A stretch of DNA of 64,000 bases from Macrocystis pyrifera (taxonomy: Eukaryota > Sar > Phaeophyceae > Laminariales > Laminariaceae), in NCBI GenBank assembly GCA_031763025.1, contig JASSKH010000023.1, positions 4,429,501 through 4,493,500 on the forward strand. The letters run 5' to 3'. The notes under the pieces are model-generated. The model was given only the letters and a program-made list of their open reading frames with translations. It was not told where the DNA came from and ran no database searches. Of this stretch, positions 12,601 through 24,200 are shown in pieces. The position numbers were made by a program, and so were the translations under genes. Numbering within the stretch: the stretch's first letter is position 1; each line of letters opens with the position of its first letter.

Positions 12601-14579
12601 GCAGGTTATACGAGAACCATGGTGGGTGTTTCCGGTGGAGGTGCTACACGGTCTCACGTTCGCTGCCATGTGGGCAGCATCCACTGACTATGCGCACGAG
12701 ATAGCGCCAGGTGCATTAGACATTTCATCGTCGAATACACTGTTTCGCAAGTGTACCACTGTACATAAAGCAAAGCTATAACGAAGTTGATATGGAGCAA
12801 TATCACGAAGTCACTGTGTTCAGCTCATGCTGCAAAAGAGAGGGACGCAAGCTGCGACAAAAAGGCCAGGCCTTGTTTTTATGCGTTTGTTGATGACGCA
12901 GGGATGTAAGCGGAGCACCGTGACGGGATCAAACATACCCCAGCCGAGAACACAAGTTTCTCTGCTTGCGGTAAGGCCTTCTCCAAGCGATGATCTATTA
13001 TCTTGTTTTAGGTATTGTCGTATTTATTTACAGACTGCGCCAACTCATAGGACGAGCAGCAACGGCGAGGTGGACGACGGATAGCTTTGCTTTTATGAAG
13101 GACACGGGAGTGTACGATCAGTGTTGCACCCGTAAGGGGAGGTCATTCCTTTGAATTTGTTCGATAGGTGCGACGTAGTACGTCCATTCTGCTGGAAACC
13201 ACACTTCAAGGATCCAAGGTCAAACGCAGGGCAAGTTCGTCAACCATACCCTCGCCTTCGGCATTTTTTTTCGTCTGCATACTCATTTTCTAACCGTAGC
13301 CGCACGCGGCGCGGTTATTGAAACTCAACCCCCCTCCAATCACGCGCGCCCACTATGCCGCATCGGTAGCTCATATGAGGACGACGATGCAAGGACTTGT
13401 CACGGGGCTTCATTGGGGGCTTGGGTTCGGGCTGGGGGCAGTGTCGGGCGGTATCCTATACTCGGGGCTTGGTGCACGCCTGTGCTTCAGTGTGAGCGCT
13501 ATTCTGCCTTCGGTATCCCTTCTGCTGCTTGCGCTGCCCATGGCTTACCCTTGGTTCATCAACTCCGTGGGGCGATGTGGGACATGGGTGAATGCACTTA
13601 GGCAATGGAGGTGGGGGAGAAGGCGTGCGTACGAGCAGGTCACAGAGGTAAGGACACACATGCAGTGCGAATTTTGTTGGCACGGTCGGTGGTTGGGTAC
13701 CCACCATTGCCTTTGGAAAAAGACATAGCCCTCAAAGGTCAGGAAGATATCAGGAATGGAAATTGTCCTTACAACACGTGTCTACGAGTACAGGCTTATT
13801 GTCGTTTGACAATTACCGGCTTGTGCAATGGTTTTCTGGACGCGATGTCTGATTGACTCGATAAATCGCGGGGTTCGATTCACGAGCGGTCTGTATTGTA
13901 GAAGTGCTCTATTCACATCCGTAGAGTTGGACTACAGTACATCACGTGAGTGATGGTATGGACTATGCCAATGGCGCCTGAGGGGACCACCAAATCGTCA
14001 CCTACTCGGGTTATCGTGCCCGACATGACATTTCCTAAAGCATTGCTGGGGAGAGACGGCTTTTGATGGAGGGTGATCGCTTGAATCGTGCTGGTCTTAG
14101 GAGACCCAACTTCGGTGGATGTCATGGTACTCTATCAACAAAATTCAATTTTTGGCTCTCCGTACGACGTTTTCAGGGTAATCACGCTCATCTTTATTTG
14201 GTCCCTGTGTGACCACTGAGACATTTGTGTACGCGCTTGTGTGGTACATATCAGATACTGTTTATCGAATTGTCTTTGTACCATGGCTACGTGTGTGCTC
14301 TAATTGTCTGCGTGCGTGCAACAGGTGGGTGTCCCTTTCTCGTCCTCCCGCTTTCGTTTTTCCCAGGGGAGCAAGCTCAACAATACAGAGCACCGCAGCC
14401 GCAACGACAAACTACGAAGTGGCGACACCCATGCCAGGGGCAACGATCACGGTGGAACGCAACAGACCGTGGATGCCCTGGAACACGTCGAATCCGCGCC
14501 AATTAATAGGGTTGCGGCAGCTGCTGCTTTTAAGATGGTGGGCAGCACGTATACAGGAGGCGGGGCGGGTCTGCTCTAG
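9270..14579 (+). CDS. Major facilitator superfamily transporter, copy 1 (multi-exon)
   Basis: Predicted integral-membrane secondary transporter of the MFS_1-like type; the substrate is unknown. Proposed exons: A ~9270-9414 (GAIRPIASFF, ADRHGIQ), B ~9463-9876 (PIGSLVDSA), C 10160-10365 (RLWGAVGFGVAS), D 11336-11653 (hydrophilic central loop, then GAGVIDTFLF), E 11991-12162 (LEELGGS, CLAEVPFFYLSG), F 12605-12710 (LHGLTFAAMWAA, YAHEIAP), G 13370-13647 (TMQGLVTGLHWGLGFGLG) and H 14367-14579 (hydrophilic tail, TAG). Boundaries are AG/GT with matching phases from C to H. E and F have exactly the same lengths (172 and 106) as in copy 3. Exon B carries a polyproline run. Exon C has a T10 run that is one base short of the frame, giving an early stop unless the run is miscounted. 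The N-terminal exon and the start of B are uncertain. Roughly 600 residues if intact. Confidence 0.75.
9560..9679 (+). repeat. 120-bp poly-C tract inside MFS copy 1, exon B
   Basis: Almost pure C, interrupted by G, T and ATTG. In the frame that links GFACFGIALND upstream to CDTSNKILYG downstream it reads as about 40 residues of proline with single Ala and Leu interruptions. Copy 2 has C13 at the same place (25151-25163 on the opposite strand). Copy 3 has a short Pro-containing loop instead. The tract lies between two predicted membrane helices. Confidence 0.8.
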
Positions 14580-17170
14580 TAGTGTGTCCTATCGTTTTTT
14601 TTTTCTGCGTCTTCGTACTTGTGTGTCGGCGGACTCCCCGTGGATTTGGCATTCTATGTACGCCCTCAAAGTTGTAGGCGCGGCCAGGATCGGGGGGGAG
14701 CGCTTTAACGGCGGATTGCCCGGGAAGCATATGTCGCCTCTCGGGGAGCAGTGCGCACACAAGATACGTACGATTTTCCTATTTTGTTGGTTTTGTGTTC
14801 GTTTTCTGCGTGCTGAAATGTAGAACGTTAGATTTGCTCAGAGGAGACTGAAATGGCCGCTTATTGATTAATTAGAGGAGACAAGGCCTCCTCGGCCATA
14901 ACACAATGGCGCGCTATATTCAGTGGTATGGAGCTTACGGTTGGGCGGGTTTGGGGAATGGTCTAGAGTGAAATGGACGACGGGTGCGAGTGCTTGCTCG
15001 TGCGAGGTGTTCATGCGTCACCCGAACATGTTTGAATCCGCTAGCGCCTTGGTTGGAGCTTCTGTAGCCCCCAAGAGTGTTTGGACACGAAGTACACGTT
15101 CATGATTACACCTACTATTGTAGTAAGCTTAGCACGACCCATTTTAGCGCTGGGAAAGCCCATATGTGTATAATACATGTAGATATGTTGCTGTGGATAG
15201 CTTCGGTTTGGCGGTATTGCTGTCAAGCTCGGGGTTTGCTGGTGTGAGGCGTCCGGACTCCGCCTTAAACGGGAAGGTCAGCAAGATTTTCCTCTGAAAT
15301 AAACCTCGGGGTGTCCAGCGCGCCTGGAAGCGGGATTCGCAGGGTAGCCACATAGTCCTCTATACGATTCATTTTATTTGTTTTGTTTTCTGTTTCATTT
15401 TTGCCATTCTTCGTGCTGTTCGTTTGCCTTTTTTCGGATGTACATACCATGGAACATACCATGGACACGTTCCTGGTATTATATGGTTGCGAGTAATACG
15501 GGACGGTATGCCACAGCTCGTTACAGTAGTACCGTCGCCTTGCGCATTGGCACTACGGCGAATCTATCATTTTCTACTTGTTTGATTTCCCACAGAAACG
15601 TTTTTTTTGTTCAATCTGTTTTTTGACGACGGGTGAGATTTCGGGGAAACGAGTTTATGTGAGAACATCACCATCATAAAGTACGACGCCCAATATCACT
15701 GGTACGCTGCTTGTTTAAAGCACGTCGTTGTGTTGAATGTTGACGGTACTTCGGCTGAGCTTAGGTTATTAGCATTGGCCCCCGAACTGCCCTGACGAGC
15801 TCTTCGTGCATGCCAGGCTTGATCTCGTCACATTTGAATCTGAGTTTGCCTCACCTAGAAGAAAGACATTTCGTGCCCGCAGTTTCCTGATTGGTCATTT
15901 TGTTTAGGTTGGAATTCCTACTGTAGCACGTTCCGAATGCCCTCGATTTTGCCGTACCGCAGTACTGAAATCCAGTAGAAGTCAAGACACAGCGATCGCG
16001 TGTTGGTCAACGGTGTATCCAGTAGTTTAGAGGGTACTGTTGGTATGTGTGATCAGTGGCAGCTGAGTGTTGCAGGGCCAGACACAGCGGCTTTAGTTCT
16101 GAGATTCTCCCGTGGCTTGCTGATTGTATCGTACCAACTACGTGCCTGGTTGCGTTAGTTTCGGATACATGTCCCTGAGAGAAGACTTTTTCGGCCCGGA
16201 ACGGCTCCTCCCAACCTCCAATGTTTCGGCAAAGAGCACCCGACAGCTACGTCCAAGGCTATCTGTATTTGTTAATCCACCAGACGGGCATATGACTACC
16301 TTTAAACAGCAACCTTGTTCCCTCAGGCCCAGGTATCTGCATCCTGATCGCATGAATATGTGTTGCTGCGTTGTGAATTACTCTACTCTCCTTCTAACAA
16401 TGTAAATGTTCAGGTGGACGTGTTGCAAAAAATAGCTCCCGTCAGCATAGGAAAAGGATGACCGAGCTTCTCTCTACGCAAGTGCGTCTTGTATTCTGCC
16501 TATATTGTACCACTTTTCTGTGAAGTACAGTTTAATCTCCAGAAGTTGAGACCATTTGATGTTTATGGAGCTCGTGAAAAAACTGAAAATGACTGACACC
16601 TGCATTACCGTTGTCCATCGCTACCGTGCGTGGTTGGTGTCCTTGCTGCGGCGTCTCCCCTTCTTACTTCGGTCTTCCAACTCCCTGGTTGAGTAGGTTC
16701 AAAGTTGGCTCAGACGAACTTGAATTCCGGTAGACCTACAGTACTTCTGCACACGTGCGACCAACACATCGTGTTCAGCACTTTGGGAGATTTTACTCCC
16801 TAGAGCACGTATTTTCGCGGCCCTTAAATGTTTCTTCTTCGTATCGCATACCAATCTTCATTTGCCAGGCCAACTATGGTGTATCAAACCTGAGGGTGTA
16901 CGTTTGACTACTTTCGGCAAACCCATGCTCTCTCGCTCAGAATCTCATTCAACCAATGCCTGTAGGTTCTGGTTGTTCGTCAGGTAAACTTGGTGGCATC
17001 CCGAGCTTTTGTTGATGCTTTGAACTCTCGTTTGGGGAGTTGACATAACTCGCTGCTCATGGCGGTCTTTGCGAGCCAGCGTGCTGGTCCTTCGTGTGAA
17101 CCTGCCTACCTTGCGGCAAACCTTTACGGTGTCAACAATCGAAAAGCGACAATCCTGTGGCGACTGTCTA
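14580..17170. other. intergenic, no gene recognised
   Basis: No supported gene. The region follows the stop of MFS copy 1. Small open frames (for example 16124-16405) have no motif, and their composition does not differ from their surroundings. Confidence 0.4.
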
Positions 17171-17174
17171 TGGT

Positions 17175-17430
17175 TATATCAGCGGCAGCGGCAACAGAGG
17201 CAGCAACAGCAGCAGCAACAGCGGCAACAGTGACCTCCACCGCCGATTTCATCAGAGGTGCAGATGTAGCAACAGCAGCAGCAGCAGCGGCGGCAGCAGC
17301 GGCAGCAACAACGGCAGAAACCTCCACTCACGATTAAACAGCAGCCACAGCTGCAACAGCATTAGCAACATCAGCAGCCTCCGCCGGAGCGCCGGCAGCG
17401 CAATGGCAGCAGCAGTGGCATCAATTCGGC
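17175..17430. repeat. CAG/CAA trinucleotide microsatellite
   Basis: Imperfect CAG, CAA and CGG triplets dominate 17175-17310 and continue more loosely to about 17430. They create long low-complexity open frames on both strands (poly-Ala, poly-Ser/Asn, poly-Leu). The 224-codon plus-strand frame starting at 17157 is therefore not called. The repeat lies close to the axis between the inverted MFS copies 1 and 2. Confidence 0.8.
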
Positions 17431-18830
17431 CACTCGGTCCCCTCAACCAGCGACGAAAGTGGGCCAGCAAGGTACAGAAATACCGTGGGGAAGGATACAC
17501 ATGGGGGGGGGGTACGGCAACACGCTGGCGTTGCATGTGCAGATGTCCCAACTTCCCCGCGCCACCACACTATACGGCGCCCACCAAGGAACTAAGCAGT
17601 CCCCGAGCGGCGCCGTGGGCTGGCAACACAAAACCCCACCAAGAAGGGGGCACAAGCAGCGCCGTCGGCTACTGTGGGGCCACGACATACGCCACGCGGC
17701 ACGTTCGACGACCCCGAGGCGATGAACAACAACCCGAAGGGCTCGAAGAGTCGTCATCAGTATCACCGTTACTTGGGGGTAGTCAAGAGTCAGGACGCCT
17801 TCACGGGGCTTTTCGTAAAATTTCGCTGTAAGGTTTCGTGAAGGGTTGACCACGTCGACTTCATCGATAAGCCGGCGAGGGTCATGCGTCAAGGGACCGT
17901 GTGGGTCATGCCGGTGCAATGTATGTCAGCGGACGGGACTAACCCGGTGAGGCAATAATTTTAACCCACGGCGGGTATATTGCTCCACGAGGTTAATCAC
18001 CGACACCCTGGCGACGCGTAACATGAGTTATCCGCATACTTCTGCAGTTCTGTCGCTCGTTGAAAGGGGTTTCTGCCACGTGCGGTTCGAGGAAATGTCT
18101 GTGACGGAGAGATGCCAAAATTTTCATGGCAGAGGTGACCCGTTCAGGACGAACTCACAGGAGGAGCGAGATGGCCATTGAGGAACTGGTGCTCCTGCAG
18201 GGGAGCCGTGGATGGCCGCAGACCGACGGGTGGTGCTGCACATGTGCACGGCAGCCGCGGATAGACGAAGCCACACGCATGAGAACAGAAGTCCGTTGGG
18301 AGGTACGTAGCTGGCAAGTATGTATCAGAGTTCTGCCAGCGCGCGGTTACCCGCTATTTCACCAGTGAGTCAGATTGCCACTGGCTGGTGTCTCGTTTCG
18401 TTCCGATGGGTACGAAGGTCACACAGCAGCTCGCACTCACGCTCATGCACGTGAACGCTGGCAGAATACGGTTGAATTACATGGAGCACCGCGGCGAGCA
18501 ACCCGCAGGACCTTCGACGCCTTCATCAAGGCCGTCTTTACACGACGCAATCGGTACCCCGTAAAGACGCGGCGTCGGAGGGGCGGAAGCGAGACAGTGT
18601 AGCGATGTTCTCGCAGAGTCACCTCCTACCTTGAGACGAAGCCGAGAAAAGCGTTTCCCGCAAAGGGAGGATCAGGCAGCATGAGATAAGCCACCAGCCA
18701 GGAAATCGATCAAAGGGCGGAGGAAGCACCTAAAAGTCTCTCGCGGCAGCGCGTGTGCAGTGTTGGAGGCTGCGGACAACGATCGTGATTCAGAGAAAGA
18801 GAAGGAAGAGAACAAATAAACGCGAAGCGA
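17431..18830. other. intergenic, no gene recognised
   Basis: Nothing supported. Open frames on both strands at 17443-17919 are extensions of the triplet repeat or short chance frames. Confidence 0.35.
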
Positions 18831-19499
18831 TTGCTTCCCAAAGACGTCCTTTTCCAACATTTGCGCGTCCACCCCAAGCGCGCGCCGGACCAACTTTTCG
18901 TGAACCTTAAGAACGATCGGAACGACCGTTTGACGAAGAGGAGCCTGGCAGAGACCGGTACGACATTGCCCATACATACATGTATACTACACAGAACTAC
19001 TGTACCAACGCAAGACTGTGTCGTGCTCAGCTTACGTGTCTCCGGTACCGTGTACGTCTCTAAACAAGCTGACGGGTTAGCTCCAATAGAAGCGCTCGCT
19101 GATCATTTCATTTTGGGGTGGCACACGCACCCTCGCACGAGCACACCCCGCCCTGTCGCCCATTCCACTCCGTTTCCCCAACTACCCTTAAACGCATACC
19201 CCATACCACTGTATGCAGCACATCATTGTTTGATGATCGAGGAGATGCTGTCTCCCCTAAATAAATGGATTCGTTTGAAGGAGCGTCATGCACCATTCTT
19301 CAGCACGCAGAAACCGAACGTATCGCCCACCATCCTGCCAAGGTGCATGCCCCTTGCTTTTAGAGCGGCGACAAATGCTTCGCCGCCCTCCCCCCCGTTA
19401 CCCTCCGGCCTCCCCCGTGACCTCGCCTTCAGCTCTGAAGGTGCACGTCTTAGCAAACCCACGCGGCACCTGCCAGAACAAACGTTTGACGAGGACTAA
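18831..19499 (+). CDS. hypothetical open frame, 222 codons
   Basis: This is one of the longest open frames outside obvious repeats. The product is hydrophilic and Pro/Ser/His-rich, without signal peptide or membrane segment. Residues around 100 to 108 read ILGWHTHP, preceded by KQADG. That recalls the zinc-binding turn of JAMM/MPN+ proteases, but the following Ser and Asp of that motif are absent and the spacing is about 11 residues short. It could be an exon, a decayed fragment or a chance frame. It ends just before the tail exon of MFS copy 2, which lies on the opposite strand. Confidence 0.2.
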   Translation: MLPKDVLFQHLRVHPKRAPDQLFVNLKNDRNDRLTKRSLAETGTTLPIHTCILHRTTVPTQDCVVLSLRVSGTVYVSKQADGLAPIEALADHFILGWHTHPRTSTPRPVAHSTPFPQLPLNAYPIPLYAAHHCLMIEEMLSPLNKWIRLKERHAPFFSTQKPNVSPTILPRCMPLAFRAATNASPPSPPLPSGLPRDLAFSSEGARLSKPTRHLPEQTFDED

Positions 19500-20411
19500 C
19501 TAAACCAAAGGACACACTAATTGGGCCGACCGGTTTCGCCTTCTGTGTACTTGCTGCACACTACCTTAAAAGCAGCAGCTGCTGGAGCACAATTAATAGG
19601 GACGGGTTCGATTTGTTCCCAAGCATCCAGCGTGTGCTGCCTTCCATCGCGATCGTTGCCGCTGGGATTGATCTCGACCGTTCGTTGTTGATCGTTGCGG
19701 CCGGAATGTTCCTTACTCGTATGCTCGTTCTCCTTGGAAGCGAAAGCAGTTCAACCAGAACAATGTCACATCTGTTGCACGCGTACACTAAATCAAAGCA
19801 TGTTCGCAACCATGATACATAGAAACAACAACCAGCAGTATACGTCAAGTACGTATGCACACCATTTCCCGGAATTATCAAGCAGCAACTACCAACGATG
19901 GTCGTGCGTACCCGGCGTAATTTGCGCCGGGAGAAGATCGACAATATTCCCCGTAAAGTGCCATAATACTCGTCGAGGTGGGGTCGCCTAAGGCCAGCAC
20001 AGCGCAAGCGCTCACCTCCCATAAACATCCGCCCCCATTCAGCTGAAAGATTGGATGGATCAGATAGGAGACGACAGCCCAAGTGGCTGGCGACGTGTAG
20101 TTCCTTCAGTCGCCATCGAAATGCCCCCAACCACCATCCGGCTAGAGTAGTATTATCATCCAGCCCTGCCACGGTACGTCGTAGAACTCACTAACAACAT
20201 CGACAGCTCGTGAATGAAATCCTTCGCGATATCAAGCCAGAGATAGCTCGTGCTCAGCAAGCCATGGTACAATGCGGTAAATACCGAACGTCAATAAACC
20301 AGCACGTCTTGTAAGAATAGAGCTCTTGCTAAACCAACGCTACACCCAGATATATTCTGAGTACTTGATATCAACCTGATCCCTACAACTACTATCGACC
20401 CAAGTAGCAGT

Positions 20412-20713
20412 GGGGGGGGGGGGGGGGGGGGGGGGGTGGGGGGGGGGGGTGTACTTGATAGGAGAGATGTACTCGATCTCATGCATGGCCGTAGTCGTAT
20501 GACCATAGACCCTCGCATCCCTACAATGCCGGGACGGAGCATGTCGGGTTTTCACCGACCAGGCAGACATTGCTTGCACCAAGCGCGAAGCGCCGTGAGG
20601 TGTCTGGCGAGTCGCATGAAGGGTGAACTGCATCCTACTAAGAACGCTTGTGAGGCGGACTTGCATATGGATGACAGCTTCAATGAGCAGTGGGGGGGGG
20701 GGGGGGGGGGGGG
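20412..20713 (-). repeat. repeat X copy 2, bracketed by G tracts
   Basis: About 235 bp of X (3' part only, minus orientation) lie between G runs at 20412-20449 and 20692-20713 (plus-strand view). Landmarks ATGCATGGCCGTAGTCGTAT and GGGTTTTCACCGACCAGGC match the other copies. It lies in the last intron of MFS copy 2. Confidence 0.75.
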
Positions 20714-23700
20714 CACTACCAGCCATTGACTTTATTGGAAGCCTTCTGACCACGCATCTATACTTTCCTCTGCGACCAGCTCGTACGCACGCCCGTTGCC
20801 CCAGGTCCATTGCTGGAATACATTTACCCACCCTCACATCGCCCCAATAACTAGATGAACCAAGGCCATGCCATCAGCATTGCAAGCAGCAGAAGGGACA
20901 AGGAAGGCGAAACAGCGCATACCCTGAAGCAGAGGCGCGCGCCAAGATCCGCGTAGAGAACCCCACCCATCACTGCCCCTATCTCCAACCCAAGCCCCCA
21001 GTCCAGCCCCGTGACAACTCCTTGCATCGTTGTCCTCGATGAGCTGCCAGTATGGCATGGTTCGAACGCATAGTATAAGCGGGGTTATGGTTGTGCACAC
21101 ATGTTGTGTGCGGGTAGGGTTAGAACATAATCATGCAGGCGAACAGTATGCCCGAAGGTGTGTGTACATGTGGGCGTATAAGCTTGGTCTTGGACCCTTG
21201 GAGCATGCTCACGAGGTATAGTTAACGGTTTATAACACACATGTCGAAATATTTTAGTAAGCGGTAGCCTCCATTTAGGGACGCGACACTAGTCGTACAC
21301 CTCCATGTCCTTCACGAAAGCACAGCGATTCGTCACCCGCTTGGTAGCTCTGGATTGTTTTTAGACATCGAGGTAGTACGTGAGTAAAACGACACCCAAA
21401 GCAGGTCAATCGATCACAACTTGAGGAGTATCGTACCGAGAGCGAGGAAACTGTTGAACCGAAAGTGGCATTGCGATGCTCTACATACTTGACAGCGCCA
21501 TCGATTATAGAAGCGGAGACAAGGCGTCACCGTCGCCGAAGCTTTCGCCCCCCTGCTTTCAGCAAACGCCGGACACAGTGACCCTGTGGGGTCAATAGTT
21601 ATGAAGTTATGCACCTAGTGCAGCTTCAGCGTGTGTAACCCTCGCACAAAAACATATATTCCTCGATTCAACGCCCGACGTATCTGGTGCTATTTCGTGC
21701 GTATAGCCTGTAGTCGCTGCCCACATGGCAGCGTACGTGAGGCCGTGAGGCACCTCCACGAGAAGCACCCACCACGGTTCTCGAAGAACCCTGCACGGAT
21801 AACGAAAGTCCACCCACCCCCGTGGATACGCGACATGTAAAGGCGTAAAATTCGTAGATGTTCCAACTCCACCACGAGTATTATACAGAATGAAAGCCCC
21901 CTATCACGAGTCTACGCGATTGGTGACTCCCCCTCTTATGTAGGGAGGGGCAAAGAGACCCGCCAAAATCGTTGCTGTGTGACGGGCCGTGGGCATGTAG
22001 TGGGTAAGTGACAACTGATCGAAGCACGTCATGGCAAGAAAGCGCGGGTTTATACCAAGACGAGCTCGATCTCCCCTCGTAAACAGACATCAGCTATGGG
22101 GAGGGAGGGTATCGAAAGCGCACGCGAAAGATAATACTATAACCATTTGCCGGCGCCTTCTTCGCATCATAACGTGCTGCTCGGCTGCAGGCGTTCACGA
22201 GCTATTAATATATGCTGATACGACACATCTACGCGCGCATCATCGTAAGCATGCGATCAACTCGATGTCGATTGATTTTGGTGTGCCAAAAAGCGAGACG
22301 CACCGAGTAGAAAATTAACCGTGTGAGGTATGCCAGTTGGGCCAAAGCGATCACGCTCCGCATTCCCACCCGCTTGATCAGGGGCTCCGAGAGGTAGAAG
22401 GAACTTCTGCCAGACACATAACGAGCCGCGCCACCCCGCAAATGTCGTGCGTGCCGCCCAGTTCCTCCAGCCTTGGCAAATGCAGGGTAGGATGTGAGCG
22501 GTCGACGGGGTATTAAGGTAAACTTTATGCATCACGATCGGCAGAAGAGTTTAGAGAAGGTGTCAACCAAACCATCCCCTAGTTGTTGGGAGTTGATACA
22601 ATACATGCTTCCCCAGACAGGAGGACGACTGTGTTCGAAGAATTTAGACCACAGTAACTTTCACATCTCCACGGAGAAGGAAACTGTGTGGTTAAGCCGT
22701 CCGTGCATGCATGAGCAGTATTATATAGTCGTACCCCAGCGACATACTGGTACTGACCAAAACGTACCTAATGAAGAGGAAAGTGTCGGTAATGCCCCCC
22801 CCCCCCCATCTCACTCAGCCCCACAGCCGCAAAGAATGAAGCCGTGTGGGGTGAGCCGAGCATGACGCAGACGACCGCCCGGACGCTCTGCTTGTCTTCT
22901 TCGTGCGGTTCATTCGAGTTAGAATCAACCCGTCCCTGTCTATCACTGCTTTCTGGCGCAGAGTTGTTATTGGCGGTCAACACCACAACCAAGGAAGGCA
23001 GCGGCGAGGGCCCTAATCGGGCCGGGCGCATCATCATCATCGCCACCACGATTCTTTTTGACAGGCTCCGTCTACCGGGCGACACCGTCGCCATCATCAA
23101 CGGAAAGTGACCTTCTGCGTGATCGAATGGTGGGTTGGACGTGTGGGATATGGCTGGCCCCAAACAAGCTATCAGGTACATGGAAACAGGGGTAATTGGA
23201 ACAGTTGGGGCTTGGAGATATTACAAATGATCGCCATTCAGCGCTGGGTTTCAGTGGTACCTCCGTACTGATACCTCGCGTGGATAAGACCTCTAGTGCT
23301 CGGCACGGTGCGAGTACCCTGGAGGTTTGAGTTTAACTGCGTCTTGGCAATTACCACTGTCGACACTGACACCCGATGCCGTGTGTGGTTCGTGATCCTT
23401 AGTTTACGTTTCATCCAAACAGTGATTTTTCTTGATCCCCACGCAGTCAGCTGCTTGCTGGTACGTGTTAGAACTTATGGGTGTGTACCTCTCCACTGGG
23501 AATGCCCTGGCTATCTTTCTTGCGGTTAGTACCGGTCATTGTTTGGGGTAGCACCAGCGCACTTCCTTCAATTGGTCGTGAACCACGTCGCGTCAAAGGC
23601 GGGTACCTAGCTGGTCCCTCGCGGGTTTCAGTAGTTCTACGTACGCATACCACTTAGCAGTAGCTCTGGCCTGTCACTCGCCAGGCTTTTTCCTTTTCCA

Positions 23701-24156
23701 CTGCTGCTTACGACGATCATTTTTTAGTCTGTTTGCTGCGATCACGTGTCGTAAGTCTCACAGTATACCAAAACCGTCCTTGTTCGTATCCGGCAACGCA
23801 CTACGTCCATCAACAACTGTTTGTTTTTGGTGGGAACCGCTCCGCTATTATGGTGGCGACTGTGCTTCAGACTGTAGTGTATCACCAGGTGCTTGTTTTC
23901 TCTGCTGCGATTCAAAATATTACGCGTGAGATCTACTAAGCTTATAGGTACCAGAGATAAGTGCTCCGTCTGTAAGGGGGCCTTAGCATGCTATATAGAA
24001 TCGTTTTTCTACGATCGACAATTGCGCTCAGTGTAACACGCTGCGCAATTCAACACAAACATGTGTTTTCAGCGCGGAACCCACAATCAATGCGGTGATG
24101 GCTAACTTGAGGAGTACAAACTATAGTAAACATTTGTGGTATCAAAACCGGGGAGG

Positions 24157-24200
24157 AATAAACCAACCAACCAACCAACCAACCAACCAACTAACCAAAC
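24157..24200. repeat. AACC tetranucleotide microsatellite
   Basis: About seven to eight AACC units followed by degenerate copies, inside an intron of MFS copy 2. Confidence 0.85.

Noticed and set aside
14209..14823. 204-codon plus frame over the copy 1 tail
   Set aside because: The frame that aligns with copy 2 and fits splice phase is a different one (exon H, 14367-14579).
17157..17831. 224-codon Ser/Asn-rich frame
   Set aside because: Produced by the CAG/CAA/GGC microsatellite, open in several frames, with no domain.
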